A stretch of DNA of 64,000 nucleotides from Hydrocarboniphaga sp. (lineage in GTDB: Bacteria > Pseudomonadota > Gammaproteobacteria > Nevskiales > Nevskiaceae), in assembly GCF_028291725.1 (NCBI RefSeq), contig NZ_JAQGNT010000009.1:91759-155758 (forward strand). Reading direction: 5' to 3'. Every line of letters begins with the position of its first letter. Within the stretch, counting starts at the first letter, position 1. Position numbers and translations under genes: made by a program. This document shows, piece by piece, positions 53,501 to 64,000 of this stretch. The notes beneath the pieces were generated by a model. The model saw nothing but the letters and a program-made list of their open reading frames with translations, was not told the DNA's origin and did not search any database.

Positions 53501-56500
53501 ATGCAGCGAATGACACAGGCCCCCGACTACGCCGAACTGCACTGCCTGTCGAACTTCAGCTTCCAGCGCGGCGCATCGCACGCCGACGAGCTGATCCACC
53601 AGGCCATCGCGCTCGGCTACTTGGCGATCGCGATCACCGACGAGTGCTCGCTGGCCGGCGTGGTGCGCGCCTATGACACGATCAAGAAGCTCGAGGGAAA
53701 AGCACCCGGCAACGCGACGATCAAGCTGATCATCGGCGCGGAGTTCCATCTGCAGGACGGACCGTCTTTCGTGCTGCTGGCGCCCAGCCGCGAAGCCTAT
53801 GCGCAGATCAGCCGCTTGATCACGCGCGGCCGCCAGACTTCACCCAAGGGCCGCTACCGGCTGCATCGCGCGGACTGCGATGCGCTGTCGCTGTGTCTGG
53901 CGCTGTGGCTGCCCGGCGAAGGCGCCGATGCCGACGAGGGCCGCTGGCTCAGCGAACGCGTCGCGCAGGCCTGGATCGCGGTCCATCAGCATCGCGAGGC
54001 TTTTGATGCGCCGCGCATGGCGCGCGCTGATTCCCTGTCCGCACAAACCGGCATGCGCTGCGTCGCGGCCGGCGGCGTGCTGTTTCATCGCGCCGAGCGC
54101 AAAACCCTGCACGACGTGCTGACCGCCGTGCGTATCGGCAGGCCGGTGCAGGAATGCGGCCTGAACCTGCTGCCGAATGCCGAGCGCCACCTGCGCGACC
54201 GCGGAGAACTCGCCGAGCTGTATCCGCCGCAGATGCTGGCGGAAACGCTGGCGCTCGCCGCACTGTGCCAGTTCAGCCTCAAGGAACTGAGCTACCAATA
54301 TCCCGCCGAACTGGTGCCTGAAGGCGAGAGCCCGAGCAGCCATCTGCGCCATCTGACCGAAGCCGGCATGCAATGGCGCTGGCCGGACGGAATACCGGCA
54401 GCGGTGCGTGCACAGGTCGACAAGGAACTGGCGCTGATCGCGGAGCTGAAATACGAGGCCTTCTTCCTGACCGTGGAAGACATCGTCCGCTATGCGCGCG
54501 CGCAGGGCATCCTGTGCCAGGGCCGCGGCAGCGCGGCGAACTCGGCGGTCTGCTACGCGATCGGCGTGACTTCGGTACGGCCCGAAAACGAGAACCTGCT
54601 GTTCGAGCGCTTTCTGTCGAAGGAGCGCAACGAGCCGCCGGACATCGACGTCGATTTCGAGCACGAACGCCGCGAAGAGGTGATCCAGTACGTCTTCACC
54701 AAATACGGCCGTCATCGCACCGCGATCGCGGCGACCGTGATCTGTTATCGCACCCGTTCCGCATTGCGCGACGTCGGCCGTGCGCTCGGCATGGAGCCCG
54801 AGGATATCGACCGGCTCAGCAAGACCCTGGCCTGGTGGGACAATACCGAAGAACTCGATGCGCGGCTGATCGAGCAGGGCTTCGATCCCAGGGCGCCGAA
54901 GATGCGGCTGTGGGTGCTGCTGACTCAGACCCTGGTCGGCTTTCCGCGGCATCTGTCGCAGCACGTCGGCGGCTTCGTCATTGCCGAGCGCTCGCTGGAC
55001 GAACTGGTGCCGATCGAGAACGCCGCCATGCCGCAGCGCCAGGTGATCCAGTGGGACAAGGACGATCTGGAATCCCTCGGCCTGCTGAAAGTCGACGTGC
55101 TCGCGCTCGGCATGCTGACGGCGCTGCGCCGCAGCTTCGATCTGATCCAGGCATTCACCGGCATCGACTACAGCATCGCCAGCATTCCGCAGAACGATGC
55201 GCCCACCTACGAGATGATCCGTCGCGCCGAGACCATTGGCGTGTTCCAGATCGAATCGCGCGCGCAGCAGAACATGCTGCCGCGCCTGAAGCCGCAGAAC
55301 TTCTACGACCTGGTGATCCAGATCGCGATCGTCCGGCCCGGGCCGATCACCGGCGGCATGGTGCATCCGTATCTGCGGCGCCGTGACGGGCTCGAAAAGC
55401 GCGACGATCCGCCCCAACTCCAGCACATACTCGGACGCACGCTCGGCATCCCGATCTTCCAGGAGCAGGTCATGCAGATCGCGATCACGGCGGCCAGCTT
55501 CACTCCCGGGGAAGCCGACAACATGCGCCGCTCGATGGCCGCCTGGAAGCGCAGCGGCGGTCTCGAACATCTTCAGGATCGCCTGATAAAAGGCATGCTC
55601 GACAATGGCTACGAGCGCGCTTTCGCCGAGCAGATCTATCAGCGCATTCTCGGCTTCGGCTCCTATGGCTTCCCGGAATCGCATTCGGCCAGTTTCGCCC
55701 TGCTCGCCTATGCCTCGGCCTGGCTCAAATGCCATCACCCCGCCGCCTTCACCGCGGCGCTGTTGAACAGCCAGCCCATGGGTTTTTATCCGCCGTCAAT
55801 GCTGGTCGGCGAGGCGCGGCGTGCTGGCGTGGAGGTCCGCGCCGTCGATGTGCTGCACAGCGAATGGGAATGCACGCTGGAGCCGCGCGACGAGGACGCC
55901 CAGCCGGCGCTGCGCCTGGGCCTGCTGCAAATCAGCGGGCTGGCGGAAGAAGCCGGCAAAGCCATTGCGGGCGCCCGGCTGCAGTCCAGCTTCAAAAACC
56001 TGGACGAGCTCGCCCGCCGCGCCCGGCTGACACGCCGCGAACTCACCGCGCTGGCCAACGCAGGCGCGCTGGAAGCGCTGAGCGGACATCGCCATGCGGC
56101 GCGCTGGGAAGTCGCCGCGCAGACGCCCGACACCGCGCTGTCGCTGGCACGCGCGGCCGAGCCGGAGTTCGACCTGCGCCCGCCGACGCCCGGCGAGGAC
56201 GTACTCAACGACTACCGGAATATCGGCCTGTCGCTGCGCCAGCATCCGCTGTCGCTGTTCCGGGACCGCCTCGCCGCACGCAAAGTCTCGACCGCGAAGT
56301 CATTGCGGGAAACCGCCGACAAATCGAAGATCCGCGTCGCCGGCATGGTGATGTTCCGGCAGCGGCCACCGGCAGCCAAGGGCGTGATGTTCATGACCAT
56401 CGAGGACGAAACCGGATCGGTGAACCTGATCCTGAGGCCGCGATACATCGAGAATAATCGCGAAGTCGTGCTCGGCTCGCGCCTCATGATCGTCGCCGGC

Positions 56501-56605
56501 GAAGTCCAGCGCAGCGGCAGCATCGTTCATGTGATGGCCGAGAAAATCGTCGACATCACCGGCTGGTTTTCGGACATCCCGCATCAGTCGCGGGATTTTC
56601 ATTGA
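53501..56605 (+). CDS. dnaE2: error-prone DNA polymerase DnaE2
   Basis: DnaE2 is a C-family replicase paralogue that extends past lesions with ImuA/ImuB. The 1034-aa protein has an N-terminal PHP domain (YAELHCLSNFSFQRGASHADEL) and the polymerase palm with catalytic acids in PPDIDVDFEHERREEV. GRGSAANSAVCYAIGVTSV and a C-terminal OB fold (VAGMVMFRQRPPAAKGVMFM) follow. The start (ATG 53501, or 53510) is far downstream of the ORF-track start. It lacks the tau-binding tail of DnaE1. No LexA box is visible upstream. Confidence 0.95.
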   Translation: MQRMTQAPDYAELHCLSNFSFQRGASHADELIHQAIALGYLAIAITDECSLAGVVRAYDTIKKLEGKAPGNATIKLIIGAEFHLQDGPSFVLLAPSREAYAQISRLITRGRQTSPKGRYRLHRADCDALSLCLALWLPGEGADADEGRWLSERVAQAWIAVHQHREAFDAPRMARADSLSAQTGMRCVAAGGVLFHRAERKTLHDVLTAVRIGRPVQECGLNLLPNAERHLRDRGELAELYPPQMLAETLALAALCQFSLKELSYQYPAELVPEGESPSSHLRHLTEAGMQWRWPDGIPAAVRAQVDKELALIAELKYEAFFLTVEDIVRYARAQGILCQGRGSAANSAVCYAIGVTSVRPENENLLFERFLSKERNEPPDIDVDFEHERREEVIQYVFTKYGRHRTAIAATVICYRTRSALRDVGRALGMEPEDIDRLSKTLAWWDNTEELDARLIEQGFDPRAPKMRLWVLLTQTLVGFPRHLSQHVGGFVIAERSLDELVPIENAAMPQRQVIQWDKDDLESLGLLKVDVLALGMLTALRRSFDLIQAFTGIDYSIASIPQNDAPTYEMIRRAETIGVFQIESRAQQNMLPRLKPQNFYDLVIQIAIVRPGPITGGMVHPYLRRRDGLEKRDDPPQLQHILGRTLGIPIFQEQVMQIAITAASFTPGEADNMRRSMAAWKRSGGLEHLQDRLIKGMLDNGYERAFAEQIYQRILGFGSYGFPESHSASFALLAYASAWLKCHHPAAFTAALLNSQPMGFYPPSMLVGEARRAGVEVRAVDVLHSEWECTLEPRDEDAQPALRLGLLQISGLAEEAGKAIAGARLQSSFKNLDELARRARLTRRELTALANAGALEALSGHRHAARWEVAAQTPDTALSLARAAEPEFDLRPPTPGEDVLNDYRNIGLSLRQHPLSLFRDRLAARKVSTAKSLRETADKSKIRVAGMVMFRQRPPAAKGVMFMTIEDETGSVNLILRPRYIENNREVVLGSRLMIVAGEVQRSGSIVHVMAEKIVDITGWFSDIPHQSRDFH

Positions 56606-56628
56606 TGCCGTGATCGTGACGTAGTGCC

Positions 56629-56707
56629 GTAGGTTGGGGTGAGCGCAGCGAACCCCAACATTCGACCCGAGCTGATGTTGGGGTTCGCTGCGCTCACCCC
56701 AACCTAC
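56629..56707. repeat. REPIN-like palindrome, family A (copy 3)
   Basis: GTAGGTTGGGGTGAGCGCAG ... CTGCGCTCACCCCAACCTAC with loop attcgacccgagctga, almost the loop of copy 2. It lies between convergent dnaE2 and cheR; CTA at 56704-56706 is the cheR stop codon (TAG). Confidence 0.9.
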
Positions 56708-57561
56708 AACGACTGGTCCCGCTTCTGAAACAGGCGTTCTTCGCGATCGAGTTCCAGGAAGGCGTCGGCGTGCGTGGAGTAGCGCAGCGACTCCTTGGAG
56801 CCGATGCCGAGGAAGCCCTTGCGGCACAGCGCCTCGCGAAACAGGCCGAGGGCGCGGTCCTGCAGCTCGCGGTTGAAATAGATCAGCACGTTGCGGCAGG
56901 ACACCAGTTGCACTTCGGCGAACACGCTGTCGGTAGCCAGGCTGTGGTCGGAGAACACGATGTTCCGTCGCAGCGACTTGTCGAACACCGCTCCCCCGTA
57001 GGCCGCCGTGTAGTAATCGGACAGCGAAGCCGGTGCGCCCGAGCGGCGATGGCTCTCGGTGAAGCCGGCGATGCGCTCCAGCCCGTAGATGCCGGCTTCG
57101 GCTTTCTGCAGAGCATGGCCGTTGATGTCGGTGGCGTAGATCAGCGCGCGCTCAAGCAGGCCCTCCTCGCGCAGCAGGATCGCCAGCGAGTAGGCTTCCT
57201 CGCCGGTGCTGCAACCGGCGATCCAGATCTTCAGCGACGGATACGTGCGCAGCATCGGCACGACTTTTTCGCGCAGCGCACGAAAATACGCCGGATCGCG
57301 AAACATGTCGCTGACCTGCACCGTCAGGAAATCCATCAGCGCCGGAAAAGCTCCGGGTTCGTGCAACACCTTGTCCTGCAGCTGCGACAGGGTTTTGCAG
57401 CTGAAGCGCAGCATCGCGGTGCGCAGGCGGCGGCGCAGCGAGGCTTCGGCATAGCCGCGAAAATCGTAGTGGTATTTCAGGTAGATCGCATCGATCAGCA
57501 GCTGCATCTCGATCTCGAAATCCTGGCTGTCGTCACGGCTGTGGTCGTCGCTCACTGACAA
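56704..57561 (-). CDS. CheR-type protein-glutamate methyltransferase
   Basis: The 285-aa methyltransferase uses S-adenosylmethionine to modify glutamates of chemoreceptors. The N-terminal helical domain is followed by the SAM-binding segment IWIAGCSTGEEAYSLAILL and NIVFSDHSLATD, then VSCRNVLIYFNRELQDRAL, which are typical. I accept the TTG at 57561, with AAGGAG five bases upstream; GTG 57555 is a second option. It follows the hybrid kinase gene by 52 bp and is probably co-transcribed. No CheB or receptor gene is next to it, so it may serve a non-chemotactic pathway. Confidence 0.93.
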   Translation of the reverse strand: MSVSDDHSRDDSQDFEIEMQLLIDAIYLKYHYDFRGYAEASLRRRLRTAMLRFSCKTLSQLQDKVLHEPGAFPALMDFLTVQVSDMFRDPAYFRALREKVVPMLRTYPSLKIWIAGCSTGEEAYSLAILLREEGLLERALIYATDINGHALQKAEAGIYGLERIAGFTESHRRSGAPASLSDYYTAAYGGAVFDKSLRRNIVFSDHSLATDSVFAEVQLVSCRNVLIYFNRELQDRALGLFREALCRKGFLGIGSKESLRYSTHADAFLELDREERLFQKRDQSL

Positions 57562-57583
57562 GCTGGCTCCTTGCCGGCATCCA

Positions 57584-57613
57584 CTACTTCGACATCCGCT
57601 ACTTCGACATCCG

Positions 57614-57628
<15 letters not shown>
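57584..57628. repeat. three 15-bp tandem repeats at the end of the hybrid kinase gene
   Basis: On the minus strand the last codons and stop of the kinase (TGGATGCCGAAGTAG) are followed by two nearly identical copies (CGGATGTCGAAGTAG), each placing TAG in the same frame. It looks like a duplication of the gene's end in the kinase-cheR gap. Confidence 0.85.
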
Positions 57629-61075
<3,447 letters not shown>

Positions 61076-61181
61076 GAAGAGATCCTGTCGCTCATGCGGC
61101 GGAATCATATCTCAGCAGGAGCCCGGCCCCCGCTGGGTTGATTTGTCGCGCGCCGATCCTGCCCCTACAATCGACGCGCTC

Positions 61182-61319
61182 CGTTGGGGAGTAGCCGCTT
61201 CAATCTCGCTCGAGACTCTCTCGAGATTGAAGAATCCGCGTCAACATACTTGCCGGCTTGCTGGCATGGCGCGAGATGATCCAGCCTTTCGGATCTGGCG
61301 AGACCAACGACTGCAGGCG
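61182..61319 (+). ncRNA. yybP-ykoY manganese riboswitch
   Basis: The sequence GTTGGGGAGTAGCC (61183-61196) and CTGGCGAGACCAAC (61305-61318), closed by a CGTTGG/CCAACG stem, are the two hallmark ends of the yybP-ykoY family. CGTCAACATACTTGCC and CCTTTCGGATCTGGCG in between also match the E. coli mntP leader. Upstream is a stem (CAATCTCG...CGAGATTG). It lies about 60 bp before a GDT1-family gene, and Mn2+ binding should raise its expression. Identified by pattern. Confidence 0.92.
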
Positions 61320-61379
61320 CCGGCATTGCCGGGCGGTGTCTGCCAGTCGTTGTCGTCCACTCCCGGCCAGGTTCCTCCC

Positions 61380-61961
61380 ATGCTGGAAGCTTTCCTGGTA
61401 TCGACCGGTGTCGTCGCCCTCGCTGAAATGGGCGACAAGACGCAGTTGCTGTCCTTGTGCCTCGCGGCCCGTTTCCGCAGGCCGGTGCCGATCATCCTCG
61501 GCATCCTGGTTTCGACTCTGCTCAACCATGCGATCGCGGGCTGGGTCGGTGTCTGGGTTGGCGCGCACGTTCCCGAGATCTATCTGCGCTGGTTCCTCGG
61601 CCTGTCGTTCATCGTCATGGCCGGCTGGCTGCTGGTGCCGGACAAATTCGACGAGAACGACTCCAAGCTGGTCAGCCGCGGCACGATCTTCTTCACCACC
61701 GTGTGGCTGTTCTTCATCGCCGAGATCGGCGACAAGACCCAGATCGCGACCATCGGCCTGGCGATGCGCTACGAGAGCCTGTTCGCGGTGGTCTCCGGCA
61801 CCACGCTGGGCATGATGCTGGCCAACGTCCCGGCGGTGCTGCTGGGTGACCGCTTCGCCAAGCGCATGCCGGCAACGCTGATGCGCCAAATTGCCGCCGG
61901 CGTGTTCGTGGTGATCGGCGTGCTGACGCTGCTCGGCGTAGGGTCCAGCGCAATGCCATAG
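61380..61961 (+). CDS. TMEM165/GDT1 family manganese exporter
   Basis: The 193-aa membrane protein has six helices arranged in two repeats, each with the EφGDKT motif (LAEMGDKTQLL near residue 16 and IAEIGDKTQIA near residue 115). Bacterial relatives such as MneA of Vibrio export Mn2+. The ATG at 61380 follows a yybP-ykoY riboswitch, so it is probably induced by excess manganese. The ORF track extends the frame through the riboswitch, which is not coding. A family A REPIN starts three bases before the end of the gene. Confidence 0.93.
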   Translation: MLEAFLVSTGVVALAEMGDKTQLLSLCLAARFRRPVPIILGILVSTLLNHAIAGWVGVWVGAHVPEIYLRWFLGLSFIVMAGWLLVPDKFDENDSKLVSRGTIFFTTVWLFFIAEIGDKTQIATIGLAMRYESLFAVVSGTTLGMMLANVPAVLLGDRFAKRMPATLMRQIAAGVFVVIGVLTLLGVGSSAMP

Positions 61962-62036
61962 GTTGGGGTGAGCATAGCGAACCCCAACAGGGGTGCCGCG
62001 CCGATGTTGGGGTTCGCTATGCTCACCCCAACCTAC
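61958..62036. repeat. REPIN-like palindrome, family A (copy 4), with compensatory changes
   Basis: ATAGGTTGGGGTGAGCATAG on the left and CTATGCTCACCCCAACCTAC on the right. Compared with the other copies GCGCAG is GCATAG, and the opposite arm has CTATGC instead of CTGCGC, so pairing is preserved. It lies between the convergent GDT1 and acyl-CoA ligase genes. Confidence 0.9.
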
Positions 62037-62050
62037 GCGACTGGTCTCGG

Positions 62051-63610
62051 TTAGCCAGCTTGGTACAGCTCGGCGTGCGCCCGCCTCAGTAGATTCTTCT
62101 GCACCTTGCCCAGCGCATTGCGCGGCAGCTCGGCGGCGAAGAGCACACGCTTGGGCAGCTTGTAGCTGGCGAGCCTAGGGCGCAGCGCCTCGATGACCTG
62201 CGCCTCGGTGAGCGTGGCACCAAGCTGGGTCAACACGACGGCGGTGACGCCCTCGCCGAAGTCGGGATGCGGGACGCCGATCACCGCGCTTTCCAGCACG
62301 CCGGGCAAGGCATCGATCTCGGTTTCCACTTCGATCGGATAGACGTTGTAGCCGCCGGTGATGACCAGGTCCTTGGCACGGCCGACGATGAACAGATAGC
62401 CCTGATCGTCAAAGCGGCCGACATCGCCGGTGATGAAGAAGCCGTCCGGACGCAGATCGGCGGCGGTCTTCTCCGGATTGCGCCAGTAGCCGCCAAAAAC
62501 ATTGGCGCCGCGCACCTCGATCATGCCGGTGGCGCCGCGCTCAAACAGGACCGCGCCGCTGGCCGCATCGGTGATGCGGATTTCGACGCCTGGCAACGGA
62601 AATCCAACCGAACCCGGTACGCAGGCAGCGTCGTAGGGATTGCTGGAATTGACTTGCGTTTCGGTCATGCCGTAACGCTCGACGATGCCGTGGCCGGTGC
62701 GCGCTTCGAATTCGCGGTGCGTTTCCGCCAGCAGCGGCGCGGAGCCGGACACGAACAGGCGGATGTTCGAACAGGCCGCGCGGTCGAAGCCGGGTAGCTG
62801 CAGCAGCCGCGTGTAGAACGTGGGCACGCCCATCATCACCGTCACCTCGCGCAGCCTCGCCAGCACCTCTGCCGCGTCGAAGCGCGGCAGGAACAGCATG
62901 CCGGCTCCGGCAGCGAGAATCGCGTTGCTGCTGATGAACAGGCCGTGCACATGGAAGATCGGCAGCGCATGTAGCAGCACATCGCCAGCGCTCAGCTTCC
63001 AGGCCTCCACCAGCGACACCGCGCTTGCGGCCAAGTTGCGGCGCGTGATCATGGCGCCCTTGGAGCGGCCGGTGGTGCCGGACGTATACAGCAAGGCGGC
63101 CAGGGCATCGCCCTTGCCGGCGAAGGGCAGGAAGCGCGCCGGGTCCGCGGCCGCGATGGCCTCAGTGAGACTACCGTCGCCCTGGGCGCCCAAGGTTTCG
63201 ACCCGCTCCACGCCGTGTGGTCGGGCCAGTGTCTGTATCGACGCGCGATCCTGGGGCCGGCACACCACCAGCCGCGGCTGCGAATCGCCGATGAAATAGT
63301 CCAGCTCCGCTGGCATGTAGGCCGTGTTAAACGGCACCAGCACCGCGCCGCTGCGCAGGCAGGCAATACCCAGCAACAACGCCTCCACGGACTTGTCGAC
63401 CTGCACCGCGACACGATCGCCCGCAACGACACCCAGCTGCGCCAGCGCGACACCGATCCTGGCCGTGGCGGCAGCAAGCTCCGCATAGCTCAGCTGCCGG
63501 CCCTCGGGCGTCGTCAGGAAACGCCGCTGCGGGTCCGTGGCCAGCACCGCGTCGATCCAGGCGGCGGGGTTGTCTGCGCTGGGTGCCGGCCGCATGGCTT
63601 GATCTTCCAT
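62051..63610 (-). CDS. AMP-forming acyl-CoA ligase, malonyl-CoA synthetase (MatB)-like
   Basis: The adenylate-forming ligase (519 aa) activates a carboxylate with ATP and CoA. Motifs: P-loop LLYTSGTTGRSKGAMITRRN, LPIFHVHGLFI, ERYGMTETQVNSSNP, ITGDVGRFDDQGYLFIVGR and the catalytic Lys in PRNALGKVQKNLL. The HVHGL plus ERYGMTET pattern and 500-residue length resemble malonyl-CoA synthetases, but other short acids are possible. ATG 63610 is used; 63595 has a better spaced GGAAG. The intergenic end is near a REPIN. Confidence 0.85.
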   Translation of the reverse strand: MEDQAMRPAPSADNPAAWIDAVLATDPQRRFLTTPEGRQLSYAELAAATARIGVALAQLGVVAGDRVAVQVDKSVEALLLGIACLRSGAVLVPFNTAYMPAELDYFIGDSQPRLVVCRPQDRASIQTLARPHGVERVETLGAQGDGSLTEAIAAADPARFLPFAGKGDALAALLYTSGTTGRSKGAMITRRNLAASAVSLVEAWKLSAGDVLLHALPIFHVHGLFISSNAILAAGAGMLFLPRFDAAEVLARLREVTVMMGVPTFYTRLLQLPGFDRAACSNIRLFVSGSAPLLAETHREFEARTGHGIVERYGMTETQVNSSNPYDAACVPGSVGFPLPGVEIRITDAASGAVLFERGATGMIEVRGANVFGGYWRNPEKTAADLRPDGFFITGDVGRFDDQGYLFIVGRAKDLVITGGYNVYPIEVETEIDALPGVLESAVIGVPHPDFGEGVTAVVLTQLGATLTEAQVIEALRPRLASYKLPKRVLFAAELPRNALGKVQKNLLRRAHAELYQAG

Positions 63611-64000
63611 AGGATTTGCGGGTCGGACTGTACGAATTCCGGTCGCGTTGCGTCTCGATGCGGGCACGACATCTTGCCCCCTGTGCGTAGTCGAAAAGGC
63701 AACGACGGCGTCTCGGAGACCGACGGCCTGCTGATAGTGCAGGACAGCTACAAGCTCCCGCCTGCGGTGCGGAAAACCAGACTTCGAGCTGGTGCCCTGG
63801 AGCGCGGTCGAAAAGGCAGTGCCTGGCCTCGCAGCACCGGATCAACCCAAGCTGGGGTTGTCCGCTATCAGCCAATTCTGTTGAAAAACTATTTGGCCTG
63901 AAGCGCGCCACCGGAAATATTGACCCGGTGTTCGCGTCAGTGCGGTTCTGACCAACTCCACTGAATCAAAGTCACAGAATCAATCCTACGCGAGCACTTT
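63611..64000. other. 390 bp at the right edge without a supportable gene
   Basis: The region contains two short similar stretches (gtagtcgaaaaggcaacgac at 63686 and a related one near 63806), a lower-G+C segment after 63880, and CCAATTCTGTTGAAAAACT near 63873, which resembles termini of some insertion sequences. The two ORFs across it (63215-63901 plus, 63327-63911 minus) are mainly antisense to the ligase gene and show no domain. It could be the remnant of a mobile element or the start of one outside the window. Confidence 0.4.

Noticed and set aside
63215-63911. Two ORFs over the ligase start and right-edge region
   Set aside because: Most of each lies antisense or out of frame to the ligase gene; the remainder shows no family pattern.

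Overview
The window is a G+C-rich chromosomal segment of a Gram-negative bacterium, most likely a gammaproteobacterium outside the enterics. This is an inference from gene order: gyrA-serC-pheA-hisC-tyrA-aroA-cmk-rpsA-ihfB-lapA-lapB, leuC-leuD-leuB-asd followed by fimV-truA-trpF-trpB, and nudJ-mnmA are arrangements familiar from Pseudomonas and Xanthomonas relatives. A type II secretion system, FimV and the ImuA/ImuB/DnaE2 set agree. I see no rRNA, tRNA, CRISPR array, prophage or intact insertion sequence.

Layout. 1-2.9 kb: fatty-acid synthesis genes fabD-fabG-acpP-fabF on the minus strand (fabF cut by the left edge), with a 163-bp palindromic element between fabD and fabG. 3-9.7 kb: a rhombosortase-like rhomboid protease divergent from a type II secretion cluster gspG-H-I-J-K-L-M-N. 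The secretin, ATPase and GspF genes are not here. 9.7-11.3 kb: nudJ and mnmA. 11.3-12.2 kb: a DUF2239 gene and a truncated SnoaL-like gene under a promoter with two copies of a near-identical palindrome. 12.2-29.6 kb: a long minus-strand housekeeping block (lapB, lapA, ihfB, rpsA, cmk, aroA, tyrA, hisC, pheA, serA, serC, gyrA, trpB, trpF) for envelope control, translation, and aromatic, serine and tryptophan synthesis. A VapBC-type toxin-antitoxin pair and an unlisted 52-residue DUF3309 gene lie within it. 29.7-38.4 kb: truA, fimV, a secreted DUF6683-like protein, asd, leuB, leuD, leuC, then a divergent LysR regulator.

39-50 kb is accessory: an alpha/beta hydrolase, a secreted GH3 glycosidase, an SMP-30-like beta-propeller, a BaeSR-like two-component system facing an RcnB-like His/Asp-rich protein, a membrane EAL phosphodiesterase and an HcaT-like MFS carrier. 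50.7-56.6 kb holds the mutagenic translesion set imuA-imuB and dnaE2, split by a convergent peroxiredoxin gene. 56.7-61.1 kb holds a CheR methyltransferase and a CHASE3-GAF hybrid kinase with three receiver domains. 61.2-62 kb carries a yybP-ykoY (Mn2+) riboswitch ahead of a GDT1-family manganese exporter. The right end is a malonyl-CoA-synthetase-like acyl-CoA ligase and about 390 bp without a gene I can support.

The most unusual property is the intergenic repeat landscape. At least a dozen palindromic elements in several sequence families share a GTAG...CTAC outer boundary, as in REP/REPIN elements. In several places the boundary supplies the TAG stop codon of the neighbouring gene, and one copy sits inside the gsp operon at the start of gspJ. 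No REP-associated tyrosine transposase is encoded in the window.
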